From positions 186,001 to 250,000 of the forward strand of contig JAHLKF010000012.1 of assembly GCA_025558075.1 (NCBI GenBank): 64,000 nucleotides of DNA, read 5' to 3'. Below the pieces are notes generated by a model, which saw nothing but the letters and a program-made list of their open reading frames with translations, did no database searches and had not been told where the DNA came from. The position numbers and the translations under genes are program-made. Below, in pieces: positions 46,340-57,336 of this stretch. Position 1 is the first letter of the stretch; each line of letters opens with the position of its first letter. This DNA is from Gaertneriomyces semiglobifer (taxonomy: Eukaryota; Chytridiomycota; Chytridiomycetes; Spizellomycetales; Spizellomycetaceae).

Positions 46340-47641
46340 ATGTCCCTCCTCCGCACTCTGGCCGCCAGCTCTTTTGTTTTTGCTCTTGTGTACATCGGCA
46401 TTGAAATATGGCGTGCGAATCATTCTCAAGAACACGAGCAACAACAGTACCAACATGGATATCATCAGCAAAGACATAGGCCAAATTCCGAGTCGGAAGA
46501 AGAAGACTATTCTGGAAGAGGACAGCGGTACTCAGATGTGGAATTGAGACGGAGAAGACGACAAGCAGGAGGGAATGAGAGTGGGAGCGGAGGACGAGGC
46601 GACGTGGAACAGCGGAATCGTGATGTTTCTAGAGACCCTTCAGCAAATGCTCCTGCCTCTTCCACGACGGTGCTTTTTGAGAATGCGGACGCTGCGTCAG
46701 CGTCTACGTTATCCACCGCATCGGGTCTTACCGAATACACAACCGAAACCGTCAGTCCTGCTTCTTCTAGGGATTTGGAAATTCCCATGATCGATATGAC
46801 AGCCGATGACGATGATTTTGCTTTCTCTGACACAACAAATAATAATGATTCACAGAAGGAGAGTAGCCTGGCAACATCGATTATGCAAGGGGAACTCAGA
46901 GGAACCGTAGGAGAGGCGACATCGCCCACATTTTCGTACACATCCGTTTCCGCCTCGAATTTGGAAGGAACTAGCTCAAGCATGGAGGCTGCTTCTCCCG
47001 AGCCTGATATGATTAGTTTCACGACACCTATTGACACTGTTCCGGAAGCACCTGGTGCCATTCATGAGAAGAATGAAGTGGGGATATCCGACGTAGAAAT
47101 GCTCTCTAGTTATACATCCGATACGGTTACTTCTCCCTCCTTTTCGTACGCATCATTTCCGGAGGAACGCTTGTCGCCGGAGTTACCCCTTCTGGATATC
47201 GACATGCCCATTCCCAGCGATAGCGAGCAAAGTCCATCGCATAATGGGCAAGCTCTCGCGCATGAAGCCGAACCTGACCGCCCGACCGAACAGCAAATCG
47301 AATCTACACTACTCGAAGCTTCACAGTACCACAGCGCTCTGTCACAACCCACGTCGCCTTCGTTTTCCTTTACATCCGTTTCCGAACCGCGATCCCCTGC
47401 ATTAGCTTCTCTCCCGGACCTCACTTCTTTACAAATCTCCGCATCCATGTCTTTGGCTTCCTCGGTCGATAGCGATGAACAAGGTGTTTCGCCAGATATT
47501 CCTTCCATCAAAAGCGACAACATGTCCGTCACATCTCCAACACTCTCGTATGCGTCGCTTTCGTTGAGTGAGGATGGTGGGTTTGAGACAGATATGGAGT
47601 CGCATGCCACCGAGGATTCGTGGACTGTAGTCGATGAGTAA
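46340..47641 (+). CDS. Membrane-anchored acidic Ser/Thr-rich protein with C-terminal AIM/LIR-like motif
   Basis: Single exon, 433 residues. Residues 3-25 form one hydrophobic segment (LLRTLAASSFVFALVYIGIE), a tail-out or signal anchor. A basic/Gln/Arg-rich region follows, then about 330 disordered residues rich in Ser, Thr, Glu, Asp and Pro. Four copies of a motif TSPxFSYxSxS recur at about residues 194, 264, 338 and 398. The extreme C terminus is EDSWTVVDE: W428-x-x-V431 flanked by acidic residues fits the core AIM/LIR motif that binds Atg8/LC3. A membrane anchor with a terminal AIM suggests a selective-autophagy receptor or an Atg8-tethered organelle protein, but this is inferred from motif only. 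No family is recognised. Confidence 0.66.
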   Translation: MSLLRTLAASSFVFALVYIGIEIWRANHSQEHEQQQYQHGYHQQRHRPNSESEEEDYSGRGQRYSDVELRRRRRQAGGNESGSGGRGDVEQRNRDVSRDPSANAPASSTTVLFENADAASASTLSTASGLTEYTTETVSPASSRDLEIPMIDMTADDDDFAFSDTTNNNDSQKESSLATSIMQGELRGTVGEATSPTFSYTSVSASNLEGTSSSMEAASPEPDMISFTTPIDTVPEAPGAIHEKNEVGISDVEMLSSYTSDTVTSPSFSYASFPEERLSPELPLLDIDMPIPSDSEQSPSHNGQALAHEAEPDRPTEQQIESTLLEASQYHSALSQPTSPSFSFTSVSEPRSPALASLPDLTSLQISASMSLASSVDSDEQGVSPDIPSIKSDNMSVTSPTLSYASLSLSEDGGFETDMESHATEDSWTVVDE

Positions 47642-48099
47642 TTTTTGGGAAGAACCTCCTGTAACCATTTTTGATATGTATGTTTGTTAAGGCAGTCATA
47701 TGCGCCGACCATTCCCCGAGTGAATTTGATTGTATTATATTTGTGCTTCATTTCCCATTAAACGTCGTTGCTACCATGTCCGTGCTGTTTTCAATATCCG
47801 ATTACTCTTAAGTGCTGGAGCGTTCAATAACCATGGGGCAGAGCACAGACAACCAGAAAATATACGGATTTGATAGATAGATAGATATTCTTTCAATAGA
47901 TACATAACCACGCTTTCATATCGCCTACACAAGCAGTTACGCATGAGGTCTTCCATTAATGCGCCGAAGCGCACATGAATTTCAGGGCTAGGCATGAGGT
48001 CTAATTTCTAATTGTCGAACTTTGCTCAAGTCCCATTCCACTTTCCAAAAAAATAGATTCTCCATATATACAGACGTCTCTCTCACGAGGCCATCAGGG
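47642..48099. other. Intergenic between convergent genes
   Basis: 3' flanks of two convergent genes, with a TAGATAGATAGATA run at about 47872-47886. No gene seen. Confidence 0.6.
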
Positions 48100-49125
48100 T
48101 CAAACACTCCCGGTTCGCCGTCGCCCAAACCCGTCTAGTTCACTCAGCAACGTCTCGATATGTGATTGTGCCGAGCTGGTGCTGACGGTCACGGACCGTG
48201 ATGGCTGGGCGACGCTCTTGTTAATGTCTTCGTTAAGCTCGGCGATTTTGGCATCAAGGAGCGAGAGGAGACTGCTTTTGGAGGTGGTGGATGTTGTTGG
48301 GGATGTAAGTTGACGGGAATATGCTTGTGGTGAAGAGGATGTGCTGGTTGATGGAGAGGTAACAAATTCAACGGTTCGAACTTCTTGGTGCGTTGACTGT
48401 ACGCGTATTGCAACGGACGGCAATGTTGATGACGATGCTAATGATGATGATAATGATGATGTTGTGGTTGCAGCTGTGATGCTTGTAAAACTGTCCGCGT
48501 CGCGGGACTTGTCATCAATGCTTAACGTCTCTAACCATCCTTTGATCAACAGCTGGGTGTCTGGCTTGGATTCCTTTGATGATGGACTGGTGAGTGCATT
48601 CGCTGACGACGACGCATCCGAAAAGGCACTTGCAGTCGACGTGACGGACGCGGTCGAGTGGGTACGCATCGGCACGGCTGCTGGTAGCGTTGTGCGCACA
48701 TCATTGTGATCGAACGAGGAACGACGACGGTATCCAATTGCGGGGGACAAAGATAATGGGGGTGGGGATAGCGGTGATGCCAACTGTGCTGGATGCGAGG
48801 GCACTCGCGCAGATGGGGCATTCCCCGTCGACGGTTTCCGTTGTGAAGGATGCCCAGTGGGCAAGACAGCATTGGAGAGGAGACACCCTTGTAACAAGTC
48901 AAGGAATTCAAGCGGGTCCTTTGAGTCGTCGGTAAAGAATCCAGGAAAGTGGGCCGCATCTCCGTCGCTCTTCCGTTTTGGTAGGTGTTCATAGCCAATG
49001 AGGGCGGTTGTCGTCAGAGCGTTAGCGGAGCGGGACCGTCCATGATCTCTGAGCACTCCCAGTTGCCTTGGTTTAGAGTTGTTGAGGGTTGGCGATGGCA
49101 GCGGGTTTGAGCCGGTAATTGCCAT
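48100..49125 (-). CDS. Ser/Thr-rich hypothetical protein
   Basis: Single exon, 341 residues, not recognised. The N-terminal third contains a candidate structured patch, HFPGFFTDDSKDPLEFLDLL. The centre is Ser/Thr/Ala/Pro-rich (TTSSLSSSLASSSTLPS). The C terminus has a predicted amphipathic helix, SSLLSLLDAKIAELNEDINK, and ends HIETLLSELDGFGRRRTGSV with basic residues. Codon use and the sustained open frame support coding. There is no signal peptide or membrane span. The Ser/Arg content suggests heavy phosphorylation, as in regulatory or scaffold proteins. Confidence 0.55.
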   Translation of the reverse strand: MAITGSNPLPSPTLNNSKPRQLGVLRDHGRSRSANALTTTALIGYEHLPKRKSDGDAAHFPGFFTDDSKDPLEFLDLLQGCLLSNAVLPTGHPSQRKPSTGNAPSARVPSHPAQLASPLSPPPLSLSPAIGYRRRSSFDHNDVRTTLPAAVPMRTHSTASVTSTASAFSDASSSANALTSPSSKESKPDTQLLIKGWLETLSIDDKSRDADSFTSITAATTTSSLSSSLASSSTLPSVAIRVQSTHQEVRTVEFVTSPSTSTSSSPQAYSRQLTSPTTSTTSKSSLLSLLDAKIAELNEDINKSVAQPSRSVTVSTSSAQSHIETLLSELDGFGRRRTGSV

Positions 49126-51414
49126 GCTGACAGTTGTGGAAATGCGTAGTATGCTTTGCAGATGCTGATGATGCCAATAACTTGATGCGAATGAGGTAGT
49201 AAGAGTTGAACTGGGGTAAGTGGTAGAACGCCTTTGCTTTCCTATAAGTAAAGTCGACAGTACATCAATAGCGGCATGCTTAGTCTCCGCTTTGTGTGTC
49301 TTCGCTCTTTGTCCGGCAGTACAAGACAGCGATCAAATCTCGGCAAATCCAAGCGCTTGCATTCAATTCTATCCGATTCAGGCTAGCGGTTGCTGTCGGG
49401 AAGCGTCGGCTAGACAGGAGGTAAGTGGGGTGGAGGGTATCCTGCGTAGTACTGTGTGCTGTGTTGCTCTGGTCAATGCTCAAAAACAAAAAACACAAAC
49501 AACAAAACACCGGCCGCAGAAAGACAAGGTGCGACGCACGCGGCCTTGCAACGTCGTCCGAAGCGGCTCACTCGACAACGACCCTAATAATCCCACGCCA
49601 ATTCCCCGTTCAATACAATAATTCCCTGGTTATCATATGCATCGTTGCTATTCTGGGATTGTCCGTTGTATTCAAGGAAATCGCTCCACAACTTTCGGAA
49701 ATCCGGGGGCGTCCAAGACCCTGAGCAGCCAACCGCGTATTCTCTTTCTCGACTGGCAAAAGGACGTTATAAAGTGCAACCGACGGAAGGAGTGATGCAC
49801 CCGGTCACTGTGGAGAATGGAGAAACTCATCATTATCCTCGCAATGTGTTGCGCCTCAGAATTCAATGTTCGGTGAAGCCCCTACGATTGGCGAAATTAA
49901 AAACGCCACAAGCATGAATCAAGACTATGAGTGCATTGCTCCGAGTGTGTACATCTTCAATTCAAGGCCGGAAACGAATGAGCGAGAGCTGTTCTTGATG
50001 TTCGTTCAACGCTGGTGCTTGCCATCAAATGCCCACCAGTACCATGTTTTGACAAGTGACTTTTGCGCACATGTCGTTGCATCCAGTACCATGCACAGGA
50101 TGTGACTGACATACACAGGGGTGGCACTATAACGAGCCCAAGTGGACCCGACGATGAACTATCGATTGATTGCAATGATCCTACTTGATGACTGGGTTCG
50201 AGGAGTTGTATTTGATATCTCGACGAGAACACGCTATTGTGGACGAACCTCGCAGCAGGTGCCAACCAGTGTGACGAGCAACAGGTACTCAACATTTGAG
50301 ACTTGCGACCATGCGCCGCCGGTTTGTGGAGCAATGATCCACTGGACGAGATCGTGGTACCCGGAATATACGAAAAGGTTGTGCTGCTTTTGAATTGGCC
50401 CACGATGCATTGGACTTCACTTCAACATATTGGATTTGCGCGGATTTTGCGAAACAAGTTGCGAAACGCAAGATCTTTACCTACACCATGAATCCACACA
50501 CTGGGGCGAGTTTGGCACGAGCCGCCAACGTTAACTGGATATCTGGTCACTTCCTTGCAAGACCTGCCGTGATTCCTTCATGCACAACTATAATACCCTC
50601 ACACCCACCCGCGAGAGGTTGCCACTGATGGTGCCAAACGCGGCATAATGTGATTCGTTAGCGACTTTGAAAGGTGAGCATTAGGAGGATGGGCTTGAGA
50701 AAACATGATTGTACGAAGTACAGCCACTATCCCGTCCCGCCCCGACAGCAGGATTGATGAAGTACAAGTATTGTTTGGAAGTGATGGAGAGCGAGTAATA
50801 CCTCGGCACACTTGTGCCGTTTGCACCTTCGTTCGGGCTCTGTAGGCCCTTTAAACGGAAAATGCCGCTGATGGGATAATTGCTATTACATCTGGGGGGT
50901 GTACGGGGTGTACGAGAGCATTCCAAGGTTCAACGGCAACCCCACCCAGGAGGAGGTTCAGAGCGAGAACGCCTTGGACCAGCTTCAACATCACTGAATC
51001 TGCCGTTTTCCGTGGCCTCCGATCGCGATCATTCATTTCCACTTTTGTTATTCCGCCGTTCCAAGAGCTTATTCTATCATCAACCTGTCAGTTGAACTCA
51101 TCTTTTATCCGCCATGCCAAGGCAGCTCAGAGCACGCAAGCACCTTCACTCCACGCTTATCAGACATATCAGACGATTGCCCATTTGAGCGGCAATGGTT
51201 GGACGTTTGGCTTAATTTAAAGTGCCACGAGGCGCACACGATGAAGGACATCGAATGAGTCAAAAGAACACCGGCCCTCACATGAATGGGCTTTGCTCTC
51301 TTCCTTCTAGGCTCCATGACCTTTTATTTGTCCTTCGGTTGTTCAATGAAGCTGATGCTGGCTCGTTGCCAATCCCTTCATGAACGTTAATAGTGGCGAA
51401 GGATAAGGCAAAAA
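49126..51414. other. 2.3-kb region with broken open frames, possibly a decayed gene
   Basis: Between the hypothetical gene and tRNA-Arg there is no intact gene. Protein-like segments appear in changing plus frames: NNSLVIICIVAILGLSVVF near 49620, SVYIFNSRPETNERELFLMF near 49950, YRLIAMILLDDWVRGVVFDI near 50160 and TSTYWICADFAKQVAKRKIF near 50420. No splice model joins them convincingly. A decayed secreted or membrane gene is one explanation; chance is another. Confidence 0.4.
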
Positions 51415-51488
51415 CGATCCCGGCGCGGATCGAACGCGCGACCTCACCCTCCGGAGGGGTAAATGCAAGACCACTACACCACGGGACT
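51415..51488 (-). tRNA. tRNA-Arg (anticodon CCG)
   Basis: The minus strand folds as a cloverleaf. Acceptor strand AGTCCCG pairs with CGGGATC in six of seven positions (A1-C72 mismatch). The D arm is GTG...CAT. The anticodon stem TACCC/GGGTG encloses loop CTCCGGA with anticodon CCG at 34-36, and the T arm GCGCG-TTCGATC-CGCGC is perfect. Discriminator G at 51415 is followed by a T run on the minus strand (51410-51414), an RNA polymerase III terminator. It reads CGG codons and has no intron. Confidence 0.85.
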
Positions 51489-52212
51489 GTCGAAGTTCAA
51501 ACAGGGTGCAGCAATATGTGTTCGGATGCTTGCAACTGTTTCCATTGCTGGATCCCATGTAGCGATTAGGACATGCTAAGTTTTTTTTTGATCGATATTG
51601 ATTCCCAATCTCAAGACAACTGTCCATGCTGTGATGAAGTATGGAATTCCCAGCAAATGAATTTAATGAGTGGACACGCCGCCCGGAAAGTGTAAAATAT
51701 AATAACGCCGGCGGGATTTGAACCCATGTCTGCCAAGTGGCTTATTTAGGGTTATGCGCGCCACGGAGACGCGTTTGCGGCGTGGGATAAAGTTTCAAAG
51801 AACAATCTGCTGGACGGATGTGAAAGTTGGGAAAAAGGCCGTGAGAAAGTGTAAGTGGGTTAGGCTTTCGTATCATCCGGGCGATATAGTGCAGCCACGA
51901 CATACCAGCAGGCACAACAGAGCAGAGCAGACCAGGGAAAGGGAAGAAGGAAGAGAAGAAAGGAAGGTGGATAGCAGGCCTTGTGGAAAAGCTGTGATCA
52001 GCGAAGCGAGCTCAACGACCGAGAACACTTCCAAGACAGATTTCGAGGAAACGGAGATGAACGCTTGATGCGCAAGTAGATGACAGGTGGATGATCATTG
52101 TCAAGGCACCAACCGTCATTGATAGAGTAGATTATTCCTCATTAGCGATTTTTGGGAAACTGGACGTACTGAAGCCTAAAGCACCATCATCTTTCAACAA
52201 CAACACATTAAT
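51489..52212. other. Intergenic region
   Basis: Upstream of both the tRNA and the type I membrane protein. A minus-strand GGTTCAAATCC B-box-like sequence at about 51716-51726 suggests a tRNA relic. A basic Arg/Glu/Lys-rich plus frame at 51718-52068 is not convincing as a gene. Confidence 0.5.
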
Positions 52213-53332
52213 ATGGTGTGGAAACGATTAAGAGAGAAGGGGATCTGCTCCCTACTGCTTGCTGCTGCGTGTGTGTTCAAGACCGCAAATGCCCAAGCTG
52301 GTAAGAAGAGTGTCCGCGCGATGGGTTATGTCGAAGCTCAACTCAACACTTTCATGCATCGTAGAGCCATTTGACTTTAGCCTCTCCAGCAACGGAGTAT
52401 GGCCCCATGGCTCCACCCAATCCATAACGTTTGTTCTGCAAAGCAATATCATCAATACGCTGTTTGTCGAATCCGTTACCATCCGTGCCGGCACAGCATC
52501 CCTCATCACTTGCGCGGACCAAAAGTTTTCTGACGGTCAGGTTAACAACGCACGATGTGGCACCGCCGTCTGCACCACTGTTGCTTGTGCAGTTGTGATT
52601 CCGCCCAATTTCCCGAGTGTCACAACCATAGATATTGCCGCCAGATGGAAGGACTGTAGAGAAGTGCCAATCACCGGGACAGCCTCACCATTTTGCGATA
52701 CGGTGACAAGTCAAAAGGCCGTGCGTGTGCTCTTGGGTGATGCTGCCGTCTCGACAACAGCCAGTGCAACATCAACAACCGAAGCGACCTCCACAGCAGC
52801 ATCACCAACACCCTCAAGGCCACCGGCATTAACAGCCACACCATCGCCCGCTAACAAAGAGGAAGAAACCTTTGATAACTCCAGCGGCACATCCGTCGCC
52901 ATCATCATTGGTGCCATCATTGGCGCAATTCTCGTTGTGGGGTTGATTGGTGGCATTTACTGGAAATACTTTCGTCACAGGGACGACATGGCGCCATCAG
53001 AGTCGCTGGCGTATCTTGGTCGCCCGCTTACTCGCAAGTACACAGCTGGAAGAGGCGGGCCCGCTGTCGCACCGAGTACGCTATCGAGTGCGGATCCAGA
53101 AATGAACACCGCGAATAGTATGGCGCCATTGCAAGACATTCGGTACGTCCCACCGCTGGCCTCGGCTTACGAACCCCTAACTCGACCAACGAGCCCACCT
53201 GTCGCAGCTGCGCCTGTGGGTGCGCCGGTCCCGCCTGCCCGGATTGATAGCGGTCTGCGAGTTGTGCCCAGTGGGTTGCCCAGTGGGCTACGGGTCGTTA
53301 ACCCCGACGAAAGAAAATCGTTCGTTTCATGA
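52213..53332 (+). CDS. Type I single-span membrane protein, cell-surface sensor-like
   Basis: Two exons, 52213-52300 and 52365-53332 (phase 1), 351 residues. A signal peptide (LREKGICSLLLAAACVFKTANA, cleaving before QA) was recovered by splicing GTAAGA to CATCGTAG. The ectodomain of about 150 residues has seven cysteines (LITCADQKF, ARCGTAVCTTVACA, KDCREV, SPFCDT), so at least one is unpaired. It is followed by a Ser/Thr/Pro stalk likely O-glycosylated. One membrane span (VAIIIGAIIGAILVVGLIGG) leads to a cytoplasmic tail of about 110 Pro-rich residues. The design resembles fungal wall-stress sensors of the Mid2/WSC style, but no family domain is recognised. Confidence 0.72.
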
Positions 53333-53616
53333 CGATAGATTCAGCTTGACCTCTAGTGGTTTCGGACAGATATTTGATTGTTGCACGCTATATAGACTGT
53401 TATAGGTTTTAGATAGATGTCACGGCATTGTTATATAGTAGATCCATGCACGATTAGACTTAATTGGCAGTAATCAAAAGAAAGATCCGTACAGAGACGT
53501 TCATGATAGCATACTTGGCCGCTTATGGTGCAGATAGAAATGATGTCTTTTCTGATGAGGTCCACTACGTCCATATTTAACATAAGAGATATTCACAATG
53601 GAAACAACGCCCGTCT

Positions 53617-55336
53617 TTAAGCGTGCTTCACTTTGATATACCGAACTACCTCTGTCCCGTCCTCCAGAGTATTTCTCTCCGCCACAATACTATATCCTCC
53701 GAACTTGGGTAAGATGTGCTTCCAGAACGCCCAATACACGGCACCGAGAACTAGTACCGATACACCCACAAGCGGGAACACATAGTACGGGTAACTCGTC
53801 GTCTCCTTGATTGGGGGGATGAAAGGCACGACAGCAAGGAAAATGTTGCTTAGAAGAAAGAGGAATGTCACCGGGAAGTAGGAGTGATATGGCGACGACC
53901 AATTCTCCGATTTACGGTAATGAAGGTATATCAGGCCAGCGGCCACAAACGAATTGATCCATGCTCCGGGGTATGTGTACAAATCGACAATGAACTCATA
54001 CGCTTCACCGGGTGGCGGCGCGAACAGGACAATGACTGTGACGAGCCAATGCAAGAAGAGCGACGCGGCAGGTGCGTTGAAGGGCTTGTTGCTCGCAAAG
54101 AATTTACTGAACGGTAGCATCCCTTCTTTGGCAAACTCTTGGTTGACGCGACTGTGAGCAAATGACACTGCCAAGACGTTGCCAAGATTGCTGATGGCAA
54201 CAAAGGCTGGAAGGGCTTTGGCTCCTGCGGTATCGCCAAAAACGTTCCGGAAGAAAAGCCCCGCGACAATGACACCAGACTCGGCGAGCTCCGCTTTCGG
54301 AATGGCAGCGAAGTATGCTACGTTCGCCAAAGTGTAGAGAACGGTAGCGCCTGCCACCGCACTAGGGGCAGCAATGGCGAGGGTCCGCTTGGGGTGCTTA
54401 ATCTCGCCGAGAACGTAATTTGCGTTCTCCCAGCCTTTGTAGCTGTATACAATCCTCAAGAGAGCTGTTGCGTAGTTATAGACGCCTCCGCCGATACCAT
54501 CGTGCTGAAAGGCGTTCGTGAAGTTGTCCGGTTTGTCAATTTTCAGGTTTCCAGCGAGTGCGGCGAACCCAGAGAAGACGATAAATAGGAGGACAATCAC
54601 TTTGAAGACGCCGAGGATGTTGAATAAGCGCATACCCGTTCGGGGAGAGATACTGTGAAGGAGAACGGCAAACGTTATGCAGGCTGTGGCGAGACCCTAA
54701 TGATCTGTGTTAGTGCCGGCTCACTCGCTTGTAGACGATACTGCAATCTGCACTCACTCTCGCAGTCCATTGATCAGGATCATCCACCCCAGCTGCAAAT
54801 AGTACGTATCGTCCAAACGCCAACGCATTTCCTGCACTGAATCCCAGGAGGACCATTTGACTCAAGAATACAGACGTTGCGAGATACTTTGGTTTCTGGT
54901 AAACTCGTTCGAGATAGTTCTTCTCACCGCCGCTGAGCGGTATCTGCAGCCCAAACTCCAGATAAACGCTTAAGCCGGAAAATGTCAGGATACCGCCAAT
55001 GATCCAGAGGAGGATCGAAACCCCGACGGAGCCGGTAGATTTGTACACTCCAGATGGAGTGGAGAAAACTGACGGCTCAGAAATGAATATCGGGTTACAG
55101 TGAGCTCATAAGCGTAGAAACTTACTTCCAGTCCCAATCATCTTGTTGACGATCACGAATACACTTGACGTGATTCCGAGCTTCCTTCCATCAAACTTGA
55201 ATATCCCTTCTTCTTTAACTTCTTCATTGACTGTATTGAAGCCTTCATCGCTTTTGCTATTGGTGAAAGGAGCCTTATCCTTGCCATCCAGGTCGGTGCC
55301 GGAAGCAGTTCCAGAGGAAACGCTAGTGTCGGGCAT
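53617..55336 (-). CDS. MUP1/LAT-family amino-acid permease
   Basis: Three exons: 55336-55126, 55068-54758 and 54696-53617 (phases 1 and 0), 533 residues. A cytoplasmic N tail precedes helix 1 (SVFVIVNKMIGTGIFSTPSG, spanning the first splice), the LAT/Mup1 signature. TFSGLSVYLEFGLQIPLSGG and KPKYLATSVFLSQMVLLGFS follow, then ISPRTGMRLFNILGVFKV. About twelve hydrophobic segments are present. Fungal relatives are high-affinity methionine and low-affinity cysteine permeases of the plasma membrane. The N tail is Lys/Glu-rich, as in permeases controlled by ubiquitin. Substrate specificity is not visible. Confidence 0.9.
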
Positions 55337-56110
55337 TGGAGAGCTGGCCGGCGTGGATTAAGAAGGGCGGTGGGGCGGAGGAATGAAGTTTGAGGCAACC
55401 AATTCCGGCAAGCCCAGGTAGAAGTACGGCGATATCCCTGTCATCTTAAATACGCCGGCTCGGTCATCCATCCTCAACAATTTGGGTTCTGCGCCATTTT
55501 GCACCGCTATGGGGTATCACCCCGGGTGTTGTAATTCAAGTGTTGCTGAGAGTGTGTCAACCATTCCTCAAGCTGTGAACCTCTCGAGTTCTCGTCATCA
55601 CCTGCAGGGATTGCGGAATCAAGAGTTCAGCAGAGCACGATTAGAAGTTTTTATTTTCCCGCAATCGTGGTAAACGCCCAGGAACCTTAATTAACCTCTT
55701 TTTGGTCGTGGATTTCCCTGTTCGCGCGTTCAAAATGGACAGCGCCGGGTCAACAGCATGATCAGATAAGGACGTTCGGAGCACGCAACTCGCACGATGC
55801 GCAATTTGCAGAATGATAAATTGCCCGTCACGGTCGCCACTGCGTCTCGGTGAAAAAAGCGGGCGTTTAATATTCACTCTGGACTGCTGCTCGTCTGCTC
55901 AGGATTATCCTCATGAACTTGGCCTGCGCCAGTTGGAAAGCGCTCGGCGAGGAGATTCCATAAATCCAGTCTTTCAGCTTCCCCAATCTTGGTTGACATC
56001 GCGAAGAATACATGGGCGCTGAAGGTAAATGCAGAATCAGCCTTTATTAAAGTACTTAAAAAATGGTATACAAATGAAATATAGAAAAACTAAAACTTGA
56101 AGTTCAAAGA
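55337..56110. other. Intergenic region
   Basis: Upstream of the permease and 3' flank of the PLAC8 gene. No gene, repeat or strong promoter element seen. Confidence 0.6.
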
Positions 56111-56986
56111 CTAGTAGTTCATCCCTTTCTTTACCCAGTGCTTGATTTCCCGTTTTTCTTGTACGAGAGCACAAGGCGTACAGAAGATATGCGTGCAAAG
56201 ATCGCCGCACGAGTCTCCACGGATATTATACTTTGCTCTGATCGTTGTTCGCGCACCACCTCCCAGACATGCATTGAATCCACACATAGCACTCAGGAAA
56301 TACATCATACAGTCGCCGGCTGCAGTGGACCTGTTATTCAGGTTGCGTTTATTGACCCCATACTGTACGCATGGACAGCAAGCGGCCGGGACAAGGGTGT
56401 CGCAATCGTCCGTACAATCGAAAAGACCGTGCTCCCAGTCCTTTGGTGGTGGTCGGTAGGGTTGTTGACTTACTACCACCACGGAAGTCACTGGGTTCAT
56501 CGTAGTCATCATCGGTTGCGGGTGGTAGATTGGCTGCGGTTGAGTATACACACCCGGAGCCATTGGTGCCACGTAGTTTGTCGGATATGCATTCTGAGGG
56601 TAAGGCTGGTATACCTGTGCCTGTGCCTGTGGTTGATACATGTTAGGGCCGGGCGGATAGGGATTGGCATAATTCGGGTTATTCGGTGGAGGAGGGTGAG
56701 CAGGAGGCGGGGCATGCGCTGGAGGCGGCACATGAGCCGGTGGAGGTACTGTTGGTTGCGGCATCGACGGGCCAGCTTGAGCATATATTTGCCCCTGGTA
56801 CTGCTGTTCCTGCTGCTGTTGAAGCATGTTCAGTACTTCATTTGATCGAACCGTCATCGACGTAACGCGGCTCACCTGGTACTGCATATGGGACGCGGAC
56901 GGTTGTTGCTGAAAGTCCGTATACGCAGGCGGAGGGTTTTGCATCGGTGCTGACGGCTGGAAAGCCTGATTCTCCGGTCTACCCAT
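56111..56986 (-). CDS. PLAC8-domain cysteine-rich protein
   Basis: Single exon, 291 residues. The first 180 residues are Pro/Gln/Tyr-rich, including PPPAHVPPPAHAPPPAHPPP and repeats of YPQN and PQPQ. The C-terminal PLAC8 domain runs from about 185 to 288: KDWEHGLFDCTDDCDTL, PAACCPCVQYGVNKRNL, a hydrophobic MMYFLSAMCGFNACLG, then GDLCTHIFCTPCALVQEKRE. PLAC8 proteins associate with membranes and have been linked to metal resistance and cell-size control (plant PCR/FW2.2, animal Cornifelin). The Cys-Cys-x-Cys pair typical of the family is intact. Confidence 0.88.
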   Translation of the reverse strand: MGRPENQAFQPSAPMQNPPPAYTDFQQQPSASHMQYQVSRVTSMTVRSNEVLNMLQQQQEQQYQGQIYAQAGPSMPQPTVPPPAHVPPPAHAPPPAHPPPPNNPNYANPYPPGPNMYQPQAQAQVYQPYPQNAYPTNYVAPMAPGVYTQPQPIYHPQPMMTTMNPVTSVVVVSQQPYRPPPKDWEHGLFDCTDDCDTLVPAACCPCVQYGVNKRNLNNRSTAAGDCMMYFLSAMCGFNACLGGGARTTIRAKYNIRGDSCGDLCTHIFCTPCALVQEKREIKHWVKKGMNY

Positions 56987-57336
56987 CTTGCCAAATGTTG
57001 CTTCTGAATTCGAACTTTACGAACGCGAAGCGAACACTGCTTTTATATGCAGTTTTATTGCCGGCCGCCAAGGATACTTTATTTATACCACCGCATACCC
57101 TCACTATTCGTATTCACTATTTGTAGAATAAACACTGCGTACTATTTGGAACACACGCGAGAGCATTGCTGACCGGAGTCTGGCATTCACGGTGCTTACA
57201 TAACCACTAGGGCAGTAAACCCAACGCGCTGCGCGCTTTGCACGATTTGACAGCTGCGAAAGTACGTTTTCTCTCTCGAGTTTCCCTTTGACGGCAGCAC
57301 TGCAAGACGGTTCCGCATGCGTGCTTAAAAGTAAAA
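56987..57336. other. Divergent intergenic region of 350 bp
   Basis: Shared upstream region of the PLAC8 gene (minus) and the zinc-knuckle gene (plus). It contains a PLAC8-oriented TATA box at 57040-57047; nothing else is seen. Confidence 0.6.
57040..57047 (-). promoter_or_regulatory. TATA box of the PLAC8 gene
   Basis: The minus strand reads TATAAAAG, 54 bp before the start codon at 56986, an ideal spacing for a short 5' leader. Confidence 0.6.

Noticed and set aside
51707..51790. Second tRNA on the minus strand (B-box GGTTCAAATCC and a GCCACTTGGC hairpin)
   Set aside because: No consistent cloverleaf could be drawn; the acceptor and anticodon stems do not pair, so at most a relic.
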